64,000 nt of DNA from JBBQNR01 sp038330145 (GTDB taxonomy: Bacteria > Actinomycetota > Thermoleophilia > Solirubrobacterales > JBBDJG01). The notes below the pieces were generated by a model. That model did no database searches. It was not told the DNA's origin and was given only the letters and a program-made list of their open reading frames with translations. The stretch lies in assembly GCA_038330145.1 (NCBI GenBank), contig JBBQNR010000002.1, forward strand, positions 44,515-108,514, given 5' to 3'. This document shows positions 28,045 through 36,923 of the stretch, one piece after another; within the stretch, counting starts at the first letter, position 1, and every line of letters starts with the position of its first letter. Both the position numbers and the translations under genes were made by a program.

Positions 28045-28063
28045 GCCGTTGCCCCGCAACGGC
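28045..28063 (+). promoter_or_regulatory. Palindrome GCCGTTGC-CCC-GCAACGGC ahead of a TATCCT hexamer
   Basis: A perfect 8-bp inverted repeat (28045-28052 / 28056-28063) directly abuts TATCCT (28064-28069), a probable -10 for the glutaredoxin-rex pair. It could be an operator over the -35 region or a tsaD terminator. A second hairpin, GCGCTC-GACG-GAGCGC, lies about 20 nt further into the presumed leader. Confidence 0.5.
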
Positions 28064-28158
28064 TATCCTGTCCCGATCGGACGGGCGCGCTCGACGGAGC
28101 GCAGGAACGACGGCCAACCCCTACCCCCAGCTCGTCCCGTGTCAGCTTCGGTCCGCCG

Positions 28159-28392
28159 ATGTCCAAAGTGAAGCTCTACACGAAACCCGACTGCTGCCTG
28201 TGCGAGGAGGCCCTCGAAGTGATCGAGCAGGTGCGCAGTGAGCGACCCTTCGAGCTCGAGACGGTCGACATCAGCCTGCACGAAACGCTTGCCCGCGAGT
28301 ACGGTGAGCGCATCCCAGTCGTCGCCGTGAACGGGGTCGATGCCTTCGAGTACCGCGTCGACGCCGAGCGGCTGAAGGAGCTTGTCGCTTGA
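28159..28392 (+). CDS. Glutaredoxin-like protein (DUF836 type)
   Basis: 77-residue thioredoxin-fold protein: VKLYTKPDCCLCEEALEVIE with a CxxC at Cys12-Cys15, ERIPVVAVNGVDAFEYRVDA containing the cis-Pro (IPV), and a short C-terminal helix. This is the small glutaredoxin-like group that follows a KLYTKP-C-LC pattern, presumably a cytosolic thiol-disulfide reductant; partner not known. The rex gene starts at or just beyond its end, so a redox protein and a redox sensor are likely co-expressed. ATG 28159 begins the domain; there is a roughly 80-nt leader with a hairpin. Confidence 0.85.
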   Translation: MSKVKLYTKPDCCLCEEALEVIEQVRSERPFELETVDISLHETLAREYGERIPVVAVNGVDAFEYRVDAERLKELVA

Positions 28393-28417
28393 CCGCGCCG
28401 ACGCGACACCGGATCCC

Positions 28418-29095
28418 ATGACCTTCCGCGAGGAGATTCTCGCTGCAGAGACGGAGCTCGACGACGCCAAGCCACTGACCGAGCGGCTCTCACTCGGCGT
28501 CGCAGCTCGTCTTTCGCGCTACCTCCAGGTGCTGACGCAGGCGAAAAAGATGGGCAAGGAGACGATCTCCTCCCAGGAGCTGTCGGACTACACGCACATC
28601 AACTCGACCCAGATCCGGCGCGATCTCTCGGGCTTCGGCAAGTTCGGCAAGCGGGGGGTTGGATACAACGTCGACTCGCTCGTCTCGCAGATTCGCAAGA
28701 TCCTGCGCACGTCCGGGCAGCACAACATCGCGCTCTTCGGCGCCGGCAACCTGGGCCAGGCGATCGCCAGCTCCGACATCTTCGCCGACCACGGGTTCCG
28801 GGTCGTGGCGATCTTCGACGTGGAGCCGAAGAAGGTGGGCAAGAAGGTGGGCACCCTCGAGGTGCGCGCCAACGGCTCGCTGCGCGAGGTGGTGGACGAG
28901 GAGGACATCGTCGTCGGCGTGCTCGCCGTCCCAGCCGCCGCGGCGCAGCAGGTGGCCGACGACCTGGTGGAAGCCGGCATCCGGATCATCTTCAACTACT
29001 CCGACGCGCTGCTCCAGGTGCCGCCCGACGTAACTGTTCACACATCGAGCCCCGCGGTGGACCTGCTGTACGCGCTCTACTTCTACCTGACCTAG
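28418..29095 (+). CDS. rex: Redox-sensing transcriptional repressor Rex
   Basis: NADH/NAD+-responsive repressor of respiratory and fermentative genes. About 225 residues. The N-terminal winged helix has SRYLQVLTQAKKMGKETISS and NSTQIRRDLSGFGKFGKRGV, the Rex DNA-recognition signature. The Rossmann domain follows (HNIALFGAGNLGQAIA, GFRVVAIFDVEPKKVGKKVG) and the C-terminus ends VDLLYALYFYLT. ATG 28418 is used; a TTG at 28382 overlapping the glutaredoxin gene would add 12 residues but has AAGGAG only one base before it. The stop TAG is part of repeat A copy 3. I found no convincing Rex operator (TTGTGAA-N4-TTCACAA) in the window. Confidence 0.93.
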   Translation: MTFREEILAAETELDDAKPLTERLSLGVAARLSRYLQVLTQAKKMGKETISSQELSDYTHINSTQIRRDLSGFGKFGKRGVGYNVDSLVSQIRKILRTSGQHNIALFGAGNLGQAIASSDIFADHGFRVVAIFDVEPKKVGKKVGTLEVRANGSLREVVDEEDIVVGVLAVPAAAAQQVADDLVEAGIRIIFNYSDALLQVPPDVTVHTSSPAVDLLYALYFYLT

Positions 29096-29259
29096 TGGCC
29101 TGTCTCGTAACGTCTCGCCGGAACCGGCGGTCTTCGGAACCGCCATGCAGCGTCCTCGGTCGCCCACGTACTCACCGAGTACGCGGGCTTCCTGCGTCCT
29201 TGCCTGGCGGCCCCGAAGCCTCGCCGTTCCCTGGCGACCGTTCCGAGCCAGACCACTAG
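29092..29259 (+). repeat. Family A palindromic repeat, copy 3 (after rex)
   Basis: Begins CTAGTGGCCTGTCTCG, the TAG being the rex stop, and ends GAGCCAGACCACTAG, its inverse complement. The core is almost identical to copy 1, including the GTACTC-ACC-GAGTAC hairpin. Confidence 0.92.
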
Positions 29260-29266
29260 CACTGCT

Positions 29267-30463
29267 TTGGGCCTCGACCTCGACCAAGCGAGGGAGGTGT
29301 TCGAGTCGTCGACCGACTTCACGGTCGGGCTCGAGGAGGAGTTCGGGCTGCTCGACCCGAGCAGCCTCTCGCTCGTCAACGCCTTCGAGGGCCTGGCCGA
29401 GGAGGGCCGCCAGGACGAGGTGCTCGCCGACTCGCTGGCGGGAGAGCTGATCTCCTCGGAGGCGGAGATCCGCTCCGGCAAGGGCGCCGACTTCGCCGAT
29501 GCCGTCGCGCGGCAGATGGAGCGTCGCAACCGCCTCTTCGCACTTGCCGCCCGGCGTGGCATAGCGCTCGGCGCAATGGGCACCCACCCCTGGAGCCCAT
29601 GGCAGGAGCAGCACATCATCGACACACCTCACTACCGCCGCGTCGAGGACGACCTGCGCTACGTCGCCTGGCGCAACAACACCTTCAGCGTGCACGTGCA
29701 CGTCGGCATCCAGGGCCCGGACCGGGCGGTGGCCGTCTCCGACGCGATGCGTCCGCTGCTTCCCACGCTGCTTGCCATATCCGCCAACTCCGCCTTCGTG
29801 GAAGGGGTCTTCTGCGGCCTGCACTCGGCGCGCACGCAGGTTTTCACGAGGAGCTTCCCGCGCTGCGGGGTGCCCGACTTCTTCGGCGACTGGCCTACCT
29901 ACCGGGACTACGTGGCACTGCTGCAGAAAACGAACTCGATCATCGAGTACACCCAGGTCTGGTGGAGCGTGCGGCCCCACCTGGGCTTCGGCACGGTCGA
30001 GCTGCGAATCATGGACGCCCAGTCGCGCGGTGACGAGTCGTTCGCGCTGGCGGCTCTGGCCACCGCCTGTCTGGTGCAGGCGGCATTCGACTTCGACGAC
30101 GGCATTCGGCCGCAGCCGGTTCCGCAGCGCCTGATCGAGGAGAACATGTGGCGGGCGATCCGCTACGGGATGGATGGAGATCTGATCGACTTCGACCACG
30201 AGCGGGAGCAGCCCGCCCGAGCTGCGGTCGAGGGTTTGCTCAAGTGGTCGGAGCCCGCGCGCGCGGCCCTCAACCTGGACGCCCATCTGGAGGGGTTGGG
30301 GAGGGCGCTGTCGGAGGGCAACGGCGCGCAGCGCCAATGGCGCCGGCACGAGCGGGGCGATCCCGCACGAGACATCTACGCGGCGAGCGTGGCCGAGACC
30401 TGCGCGACCTACCCGGACGCGAGCACCGAGTCATGCGGCCATCTCGAGGGGGTAATGACGTGA
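29267..30463 (+). CDS. Carboxylate-amine ligase, GCS2/YbdK family
   Basis: 398-residue member of the glutamate-cysteine ligase type 2 family: FTVGLEEEFGLLDPSSLSLV, LISSEAEIRSGKG, ALGAMGTHPWSPW, FSVHVHVGIQGPDRAVAVSD and LGFGTVELRIMDAQSRGDES (the active-site VE-R segment). Relatives join an amino acid to another via ATP (weak gamma-glutamylcysteine synthesis in E. coli YbdK); the physiological product here is unknown. The start is TTG 29267, 7 nt after repeat A copy 3. It overlaps the next gene by 4 nt. Confidence 0.9.
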   Translation: MGLDLDQAREVFESSTDFTVGLEEEFGLLDPSSLSLVNAFEGLAEEGRQDEVLADSLAGELISSEAEIRSGKGADFADAVARQMERRNRLFALAARRGIALGAMGTHPWSPWQEQHIIDTPHYRRVEDDLRYVAWRNNTFSVHVHVGIQGPDRAVAVSDAMRPLLPTLLAISANSAFVEGVFCGLHSARTQVFTRSFPRCGVPDFFGDWPTYRDYVALLQKTNSIIEYTQVWWSVRPHLGFGTVELRIMDAQSRGDESFALAALATACLVQAAFDFDDGIRPQPVPQRLIEENMWRAIRYGMDGDLIDFDHEREQPARAAVEGLLKWSEPARAALNLDAHLEGLGRALSEGNGAQRQWRRHERGDPARDIYAASVAETCATYPDASTESCGHLEGVMT

Positions 30464-31020
30464 ATGCAGAGCAGACGCCGAGCGACGACCAGACTCGCGC
30501 AGAGGGCGAGGCGCAGTCAGGTCAGGCTCAGTCGGGTCAGGCTCATGAGCCACCGTTCGAGCAGCAGATGCCCAGCGAGGAGGAGATCCGCGCCCGCCTG
30601 GAGGAGGAGCTGAAGCGGATCTCGGTGCGCGACGTGCTGTTGCAATCCGCTGTGACGCTGGTCAACCTCGGTGGCCAGAGGTTGGGATTGAGCGCGACCA
30701 GCCGCGACTCGCGCAACCTCGAGGAGAGCAGGATCGCGATCGAGGCGTTGCGAGCTCTGGTCCCGCTGCTCGAGCAGCAGGACGCCGAGGAGGTGCGACC
30801 GCTTCGGGACGCGCTGGCCCAGCTACAGATGGCCTATGCGCACGAGGCCCAGTCCGCCGGCGCCGACCGCGACCCCGGCGCCGAGGACGGTGGGCCCGCC
30901 CCCCCGCCGGGCCAGGGCCGGCCGGAGGCAGCGCCAGATCCGGGTGCGCGGCAGGCCGGGGCAGGCCGCCGACCCTCCCCGCGCGGAGGCCTCTGGGTCC
31001 CGCCCGGAAGCGACGGCTAG
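30460..31020 (+). CDS. Small helical protein, DUF1844-like, function unknown
   Basis: 186 residues, three parts: an acidic Gln-rich head with a short repeat (AQSGQAQSGQAHE), a helical core (EEIRARLEEELKRISVRDVL, LQSAVTLVNLGGQRLGLS, SRIAIEALRALVPLLEQQDA) and a disordered Pro/Gly/Arg tail. The core pattern, two amphipathic helices around a VNLG-QRLGL turn, recalls DUF1844 proteins, but the match is from memory and loose. GTG 30460 overlaps the ligase stop, so it belongs to the same transcript. Confidence 0.65.
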   Translation: MNAEQTPSDDQTRAEGEAQSGQAQSGQAHEPPFEQQMPSEEEIRARLEEELKRISVRDVLLQSAVTLVNLGGQRLGLSATSRDSRNLEESRIAIEALRALVPLLEQQDAEEVRPLRDALAQLQMAYAHEAQSAGADRDPGAEDGGPAPPPGQGRPEAAPDPGARQAGAGRRPSPRGGLWVPPGSDG

Positions 31021-31098
31021 GCTTGCCGGGCCCCGCGCTGAAGGGATCAGGCCGTTGCAGGATCCCTGCCCCTACGGCTTTTCGGGTGCAAGGCTCGA

Positions 31099-31209
31099 TA
31101 GACTGCCGCCGGTTTTCACCCCGATGGCTATTCGCACTGATGCCCGCGGCCAAAGGTACGCGGGCTTAATCACGATTCAGGCGAGAGCAGCGAAGAGAAC
31201 GGAGGGTTC
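31099..31209 (+). promoter_or_regulatory. Probable hppA promoter and structured leader
   Basis: TAGACT (31099-31104) would start a transcript about 100 nt before hppA. The leader contains a perfect hairpin GCCCGCG (31142-31148) / CGCGGGC (31159-31165) and a GGAGG ribosome site at 31201-31205. Unlike most genes here, hppA therefore has a leader. Confidence 0.45.
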
Positions 31210-33273
31210 TTGAAGGAGTTCTTGACCGATTACGGCATCGTCGTTGCGCTTGGCTGCGCCGCATGCGCTGTCCTCTATGGCGCCCTGACGACGCGCTGGC
31301 TGCTCAGGCAGTCGCCTGGCAACGAGGAGATGCAGAGCATCTCGAAGGCGATTCAAGAAGGTGCCGCCGCGTACCTGAACCGCCAGTACGCGATCATCGG
31401 CATCGTCGCCATTGTGCTGGCGGTGGTGATCGCGATAGCGCTCAACATCGAGACCGCGGTCGGATTCGTGATCGGCGGTCTTCTCTCCGCTCTTGCCGGC
31501 TACGTCGGGATGAACGTGGCGGTGCGCGCCAATGCGCGTGTGGCCGAAGCCGCGCGAGAGGGGGTCCCGAGGGCACTCGACGTCGCCTTCAAGGGCGGGT
31601 CCGTGACCGGAATGCTGGTGGTCGGGCTTGCGCTGATCGGTGTCGCCGGCTTCTACGGCGTCCTGCTCCTGTTCGACGAGACCGACAGGGACGCGATCGA
31701 TGCCCTGCTGGGCCTCGGCTTCGGCGGCAGCCTGATCTCCGTCTTCGCCCGTCTGGGCGGTGGCATCTTCACCAAGGGCGCCGACGTCGGCGCGGACCTG
31801 GTGGGCAAGATCGAGGCGGGGATCCCCGAGGACGACCCGCGCAACCCAGCGGTTATCGCCGACAACGTGGGCGACAACGTGGGCGACGACGCGGGCATGG
31901 CGGCCGACCTGTTCGAGACCTACGCGGTCACTGCAGTCGCGGTGATGCTGCTGGGAGTCCTGACCTTCAACGAGCAGCGCGAGGTGGCCATGTACCCCCT
32001 CGTGCTCGGCGCCGCCTCGATCCTCGCCTCGCTGGCGGGCACGTTTGCCGTGCGCTCCAGGAGCGGCAACGTCGAACGCGCCCTCTACCAGGGCGTGATC
32101 GTGAGCGCCGTGCTGGCGGCCGTCGTGTTCCTGCCGATCACCTCATGGCTGATGGACGACCTCACGCCCAAGAACGCCGGCATCGACCCGCCGTCGGTCG
32201 GCGATCTTTGGCTCTGCACGCTGATCGGGCTGGGAATCACGGCGATGATCTTCGTCATCACCGACTTCTACACCTCGACCCGCTTCCGCCCGGTGAAGAA
32301 GATCGCCGAGGCGTCGCTGACGGGGCATGCCACCAACATCATCCAGGGGCTTGCGCAGGGACTTCAGTCGACTGCGGCGCCCGCGCTTCTGATCGCTCTC
32401 GGCATCCTGGGCGCGAACGAGCTGGCGGGCGTCTACGGCATCGGCGTCGCCGTCATGGCACAGCTTTCGTTGACGGGCATGATCGTGGCGCTGGACGCCT
32501 TCGGCCCGATCACCGACAACGCCGGTGGCATCGCCGAGATGGCCGACCTGCCGGAGTCGGTCCGCAACGTCACCGACCCACTCGACGCCGTCGGCAACAC
32601 CACCAAAGCGGTCACGAAGGGCTACGCCATCAGCTCGGCGGCCCTGGCGGCCCTGGTGCTGTTCGTGAGCTGGCGCGAGGAGGTGGTGGAGGAGCTCCAG
32701 AAGGGCGGCGAGACGATCAAGTCCTTCGACCTCACCAGCCCGGAAGTCCTGATCGGGTTGCTGATCGGAGGCATGATGGTCCACCTGTTCGCCTCGCTCG
32801 CGGTGGAGGCCGTGGGGCGGGCCGGCGGCGAGGTCGTCGAGGAGGTGAGGCGCCAGTTCCGGGAGAAGCCGGGCATCATGGACCGCACCGAGAGGCCCGA
32901 CTACGGTCGCTGCGTCAGCATCGTGACGAAGCGGGCCCAGCGCGAGATGATCCTGCCGGCCCTGATACCGATCCTGGTGCCGGTCGTCGTCGGGGTGCTG
33001 TCCTATCAGGCCCTGGGAGGCCTCTTGATAGGGGTGATCGTGACCGGGCTGTTCGTTGCGGTCTCGATGACGTCTGGCGGCGGCGCGTGGGACAACGCCA
33101 AGAAGCTGATCGAGGACGGTGCCTACGGCGGCAAGGGATCCGAGGCGCATGCGGCCGCGGTCACGGGAGATACCGTCGGCGACCCGTACAAGGACACGGC
33201 GGGACCGGCCATCAACCCGATGATCAAGGTCGCCAACATCGTCGCACTGCTGATGATCCCCTACATCACGTAA
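31210..33273 (+). CDS. hppA: Membrane-bound proton-pumping pyrophosphatase, K+-independent type
   Basis: Couples PPi hydrolysis to H+ export across the membrane. 687 residues, about 16 helices. Catalytic loops are FTKGADVGADLVGKIEAGIP, a VIADNVGDNVGDDAGMAADL segment with several PPi/Mg2+-binding Asp, and GDTVGDPYKDTAGPAINPMI near the C-terminus. The subtype marker reads GNTTKA with Lys466; K+-dependent enzymes have Ala at this position, so this is the K+-independent proton pump. The start is TTG 31210 with GGAGG 4 nt upstream. PPi produced by the biosynthetic genes and aminoacyl-tRNA synthetases nearby would be substrate. Confidence 0.95.
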   Translation: MKEFLTDYGIVVALGCAACAVLYGALTTRWLLRQSPGNEEMQSISKAIQEGAAAYLNRQYAIIGIVAIVLAVVIAIALNIETAVGFVIGGLLSALAGYVGMNVAVRANARVAEAAREGVPRALDVAFKGGSVTGMLVVGLALIGVAGFYGVLLLFDETDRDAIDALLGLGFGGSLISVFARLGGGIFTKGADVGADLVGKIEAGIPEDDPRNPAVIADNVGDNVGDDAGMAADLFETYAVTAVAVMLLGVLTFNEQREVAMYPLVLGAASILASLAGTFAVRSRSGNVERALYQGVIVSAVLAAVVFLPITSWLMDDLTPKNAGIDPPSVGDLWLCTLIGLGITAMIFVITDFYTSTRFRPVKKIAEASLTGHATNIIQGLAQGLQSTAAPALLIALGILGANELAGVYGIGVAVMAQLSLTGMIVALDAFGPITDNAGGIAEMADLPESVRNVTDPLDAVGNTTKAVTKGYAISSAALAALVLFVSWREEVVEELQKGGETIKSFDLTSPEVLIGLLIGGMMVHLFASLAVEAVGRAGGEVVEEVRRQFREKPGIMDRTERPDYGRCVSIVTKRAQREMILPALIPILVPVVVGVLSYQALGGLLIGVIVTGLFVAVSMTSGGGAWDNAKKLIEDGAYGGKGSEAHAAAVTGDTVGDPYKDTAGPAINPMIKVANIVALLMIPYIT

Positions 33274-33318
33274 GCGCATTGCCTCACCCCCCAGAGGGAA
33301 CGCAGTCACCCGCGGAGA

Positions 33319-33324
33319 TATGCT
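33319..33324 (+). promoter_or_regulatory. -10 hexamer TATGCT of the MOSC gene, leaderless
   Basis: TATGCT, 7 nt, then ATG 33332. This argues against the in-frame ATG at 33320, which lies inside the hexamer. Confidence 0.55.
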
Positions 33325-33331
33325 TCTTTCG

Positions 33332-33781
33332 ATGCCTGGCGTCGTGGAGCAAATCGTGATCGGTCCAATCCCCGAGCAGCTTCCGCAGCCGGTCGATCGG
33401 ATCGAGGTGCTCGCAGGCCAGGGGCCGGTCGGGGACCGCAAGTTTGCCCCCGAGCCGGCCGAGCGCCACGGCAAGGACCTGACCCTGATCGAAGCCGAGG
33501 CGCTGGAGGCGTTCAACGCCGAGACGGGTATCGAGTTCAGCCACGAGGAGTCGCGGCGCAACGTGCTCACGCGCGGCGTCAGCCTGAACGACCTCGTCGG
33601 CAAGAGCTTCCGCGTCGGTGAGGTCGAATGCGTGGGCGTGGTGCTGAACGAGCCCTGCGCTCACCTCGAGAAGCTGACGCGCTCGGGCGTCTTGAAGGGA
33701 TTGGTGCATCGGGGCGGTCTGCGCGCGAACGTCATCCGCAGCGGCAAGATCTCGGTCGGGGACGAGGTCGTAGAGCTGTGA
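33332..33781 (+). CDS. MOSC domain protein
   Basis: 149-residue MOSC (Moco sulfurase C-terminal) domain: VDRIEVLAGQGPVGDRKFA, LTLIEAEALEAFNAETGI, RRNVLTRGVSLNDLVGKSF (RRNI/VxT-G motif), GEVECVGVVLNEPCAHLEKL (the conserved Cys) and GLVHRGGLRANVIRSGKISV. MOSC proteins are thought to carry or transfer sulfur to metal or molybdenum cofactor targets; the specific target is unknown. ATG 33332 is set by the leaderless -10. Its stop overlaps the next start (GTGA). Confidence 0.9.
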   Translation: MPGVVEQIVIGPIPEQLPQPVDRIEVLAGQGPVGDRKFAPEPAERHGKDLTLIEAEALEAFNAETGIEFSHEESRRNVLTRGVSLNDLVGKSFRVGEVECVGVVLNEPCAHLEKLTRSGVLKGLVHRGGLRANVIRSGKISVGDEVVEL

Positions 33782-34857
33782 GGCGCGGCCGCTCGCTGCC
33801 TTGCTGGGTGGCGGTGGCGACTTCGCTGATCCTGATCGCGTCGCTGCCGAGTGCAGCCGCCGCGCGCGCTCCCAAGACGGTGTCCCGGGCCGTCACGTTC
33901 TCGGTCCAGAACCTGAACCGCTCCAAGCTCGCATGCGCCACCGACGGATTGGCGTATCAGCTGCATGGCCATGTCGTCGGGCCACGTTCGGCCCTCTCCA
34001 GCGCCAAGAAGCGCAAGCGTGCGGCCGCGACTCTCTACCTGCACGGGCTCGGCTTCGGGGAGTGGTTCTGGACCTTCACCGCCGTGCGGGGCTACGACTA
34101 CGCCACGGCGCAGGCCAGGCTCGGCCACGTCTCGGTCGTGATCGACCGACTGGGCTATGACTCGAGCGGCAGACCGCCGGGCAAGGCGAGTTGCATCGGT
34201 GGGCAGGCCGACATGGCGCACCAGGTCGTGCAGCAGCTGCGCAAGGGCACATACGCGGTCGCGGGCGGCAAGCCACGGCGGTTCAAGAGGATCGCGCTGG
34301 CGGGGCACTCCGCCGGCGGGGAGATCTCGAACGTCGAGGCGTATTCATTCCGTGACGTCGATGCTCTGGTCGTCATGAGCTTCTCCTTCTCCAACCTGCC
34401 GCGGGCCCAGCTGGCCCTGGGACCGACTCGTGACCTGTGCCTCACGGGCGGCGAGCCGGCAGAGCCCGGTGCCCCGTCGGGCTACGCCTACTACGGTCAG
34501 CCGCCCGCGAACGACTTCACGTCGATCATGTTCGCCAACGTGGCGCCGGCGGTCGCGGCGGCAGCCACGGGCCTTCGCAACCGCGACCCCTGCGGCGACA
34601 CCGACTCGATCACCAGGTCGCTCAGCCAGCAGAGCCGCTACGTCCCCACGATCAAGGTTCCCGTTCTCGTCGTTTGCGGAACGCGCGACGCGCTCTACTC
34701 GCAGCTCGGCTGCAGCTTCCAGGAGGAGCGCTACACCGGTGCGAGCAGCAGCACGCTCCAGATCGTCAAGGGCGCGGGCCACGGGCTCACCCTGGAGCGG
34801 TCCGCCGGAGGTTTTCGCAAGCGTGTCTCGCGCTGGCTTCTGCGCCACGGCTTCTGA
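33778..34857 (+). CDS. Secreted alpha/beta-hydrolase
   Basis: 359 residues. Signal peptide CWVAVATSLILIASLPSAAA with cleavage around Ala-Arg, then an alpha/beta-hydrolase fold: TLYLHGLGFGEWFWTFTAVR (oxyanion region), SVVIDRLGYDSSGRPPG, the nucleophile elbow IALAGHSAGGEISN, VPVLVVCGTRDALYSQLG (acid Asp) and GAGHGLTLERSAGG (catalytic His). The catalytic triad is complete. Substrate unknown; an esterase or lipase-like role outside the cell is likely. GTG 33778 overlaps the MOSC stop by 4 nt. Confidence 0.85.
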   Translation: MRRGRSLPCWVAVATSLILIASLPSAAAARAPKTVSRAVTFSVQNLNRSKLACATDGLAYQLHGHVVGPRSALSSAKKRKRAAATLYLHGLGFGEWFWTFTAVRGYDYATAQARLGHVSVVIDRLGYDSSGRPPGKASCIGGQADMAHQVVQQLRKGTYAVAGGKPRRFKRIALAGHSAGGEISNVEAYSFRDVDALVVMSFSFSNLPRAQLALGPTRDLCLTGGEPAEPGAPSGYAYYGQPPANDFTSIMFANVAPAVAAAATGLRNRDPCGDTDSITRSLSQQSRYVPTIKVPVLVVCGTRDALYSQLGCSFQEERYTGASSSTLQIVKGAGHGLTLERSAGGFRKRVSRWLLRHGF

Positions 34858-34946
34858 ACCTCCGTCCTTCGACACGCTTCCCGATACGCAATCATTTGAG
34901 CCCTCCGGCATGGGGCCGGGCGCCTCGCCACTCCACCTCCTGACCG

Positions 34947-36878
34947 ATGGCTAACTACCGCCCCAAGGGCCTCGGGCTCGAGCGCGTGCTCGGCAGCGGC
35001 GCGCTGTTCGCAGCCGCCTACGGCAACGTCGGCTCCTCGATCTATTACGCGCTCGGCCTGGTCGCAGCGTTCGCGCTCGGCCTGACCCCGATCGTCTACA
35101 TCCTCGCCGGTGGGCTGTTCGTGGCGACGGCGATGACCTACACCGAGGCGGCCTCGAACTTCCCCGAGGCCGGGGGGTCGTCGAGCTTCGCTCGCCGCGC
35201 CTTCAACGAGCTGGTCAGCTTCATCGCCGCCTGGGGCCAGATGCTCAACTACATCATCACGGTCGCGATCTCCGCCTTCTTCGTGCCGCACTACCTGGGT
35301 GTCTTCTGGGAGCCGCTGCGCACCAGCCCCGGCGACATCATCGGCGGCATCGTGATCGTGATCCTGCTGTGTGTGGTCAACGTGATCGGCGTTCGAGAGT
35401 CCGGGCGCCTGAACCTGCTGCTGGCGGTGATCGACTTCGCGACCCAGGCGCTGCTACTGATGCTGGGCGTCTTCCTGGTGCTCAACTTCGACACGCTGGT
35501 GCACAACATCCACTGGGGCGTCGCGCCGCGGTGGGACGACTTCTTCCTCTCGATCACGGTCGCGATGATCTCCTACACGGGAATCGAGACGATCGCCAAC
35601 ATGGCGGAGGAGGTGCGCGAGCCCCGCCGCCTGATCCCGCGTTCGATGCGCTACGTGGTTCTGGCGGTGATGGTGATCTACACCGGACTGCCCGCCGTCG
35701 CACTCTCGGCGATGCCGGTCACGGAGACCTCCTCCGGCTTTACGACGCCGCTCGCGGAGCAGTACGCGGGCGACCCCATCCTCGGGGTCGTCGCCAACAT
35801 GAACCTGGGGGTGTTCCAGACGGCGATGGAGTACTACGTCGGCATCCTCGCCGGCACGATCCTGCTGATCGCCTCCAACGCGGGCATCATCGGTGTCAGC
35901 CGTCTCACGTACTCGATGGGGCAGTACCAGCAGCTTCCCGACAGGCTGCGGCGGATCAGCCCGCGGTTCAGGACTCCGGTGGTCGGCATCGCGGTATTCG
36001 GCCTGATTGCCTGCATCGTGATGCTTCCCGGGCAGGAGGAGTTCCTCGGCACGCTGTATGCGTTCGGGGCAATGCTCTCGTTCACGATCGCGCACGTCTC
36101 GCTGATCGGCCTGCGATGGCGCCTCTCCCACAGTCGCATGCGGCGGCTCCCCGGTGACGTCGAGGTCGAATCGGCGGAGGCGTGGTACCGCGCACCCCTG
36201 AACGTGCGCATCCGGGGCGTGGACGTACCCCTGTTCGCGGTCATCGGCGGACTCGGCACCTTCGCCGCCTGGATCGCGGTGATGGCGCTCTACTCCGACG
36301 CCCTCATCGTGGGCAGCATCTGGATGCTGCTGGGCCTGGTGAGCTACTACGCCTATCGCCGGAGCAAGGGGCTCTCTCTGACCGTGACCAGCAAGGTGGA
36401 TCTCCCGGCGCCGGTCGGTGTGGGCCCGATGGCATACGCCGGCGTCCTGGTCGCGTTCGAGGAGGGGACCTACTCCGCGAGCGCGATCGCCACCGCGCTG
36501 AAGCTGGCGTCGCACAAAAAGTGCGATGTCAGGGTGCTGGTGACCATCAGCGTTCCGCAGCACCTCGACATCAACGCGCCGCTTCCCGAGGCCGAGGCAA
36601 CCGCGCAGGCGATCATCGAGGCCGCGCGTCAATGGGCCGGCCGCGGGCAGCGGATCAAGGGCCGGATAGCGAAGGTGAGGGCGGGGGAGGCCGGATCGCG
36701 AATAGTCCGCGAGGCGCTCGAAGGGCACGCCGACGCGGTCGTGATGTCGATGCCGTACCACCGGCCGACCGGGAAGGTGCTCAGCAAGACGCTCGAGACG
36801 GTTCTGGGCAAGCGCCCCTGCCGGGTAATCATCGACTCGGCGCCGGCCTACCCGCTGCCGAGGCCTCAGACCGCCTGA
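34947..36878 (+). CDS. APC-superfamily permease with C-terminal UspA-like domain (copy 1)
   Basis: 643 residues. Residues 15-470 are a 12-helix APC transporter: ALFAAAYGNVGSSIYYALGL (helix 1, unwound G-S region), YTEAASNFPEAGGSSSFARR, ISYTGIETIANMAEEVREP and SNAGIIGVSRLTYSMGQYQ. Residues about 485-635 are a cytoplasmic UspA-like fold (AYAGVLVAFEEGTYSASAIA to KRPCRVIIDSAPAYPLP). APC permeases with such a domain include the KimA potassium importers, and the TrkA genes just downstream suggest potassium or another regulated cation here (inference). An amino-acid substrate is the alternative. Paralogue of the next gene. Confidence 0.82.
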   Translation: MANYRPKGLGLERVLGSGALFAAAYGNVGSSIYYALGLVAAFALGLTPIVYILAGGLFVATAMTYTEAASNFPEAGGSSSFARRAFNELVSFIAAWGQMLNYIITVAISAFFVPHYLGVFWEPLRTSPGDIIGGIVIVILLCVVNVIGVRESGRLNLLLAVIDFATQALLLMLGVFLVLNFDTLVHNIHWGVAPRWDDFFLSITVAMISYTGIETIANMAEEVREPRRLIPRSMRYVVLAVMVIYTGLPAVALSAMPVTETSSGFTTPLAEQYAGDPILGVVANMNLGVFQTAMEYYVGILAGTILLIASNAGIIGVSRLTYSMGQYQQLPDRLRRISPRFRTPVVGIAVFGLIACIVMLPGQEEFLGTLYAFGAMLSFTIAHVSLIGLRWRLSHSRMRRLPGDVEVESAEAWYRAPLNVRIRGVDVPLFAVIGGLGTFAAWIAVMALYSDALIVGSIWMLLGLVSYYAYRRSKGLSLTVTSKVDLPAPVGVGPMAYAGVLVAFEEGTYSASAIATALKLASHKKCDVRVLVTISVPQHLDINAPLPEAEATAQAIIEAARQWAGRGQRIKGRIAKVRAGEAGSRIVREALEGHADAVVMSMPYHRPTGKVLSKTLETVLGKRPCRVIIDSAPAYPLPRPQTA

Positions 36879-36923
36879 GCGGTCGCGGCCGCTCGCCCCG
36901 GCCGCTTCCGGCAGCGCTGGTGC

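Noticed and set aside
29030..29045. TTCACAC near the rex 3' end as a Rex operator half-site
   Set aside because: It lies inside coding sequence and lacks the inverted partner.
28490..30349. 619-codon minus-strand frame opposite rex and the GCS2 ligase
   Set aside because: It crosses two real genes and repeat A copy 3, has shadow-like composition and no start context or motifs.
33320..33331. Earlier ATG 33320 as the MOSC start
   Set aside because: It lies inside the TATGCT -10 hexamer; the ATG at 33332 is 7 nt beyond it as in other leaderless genes.
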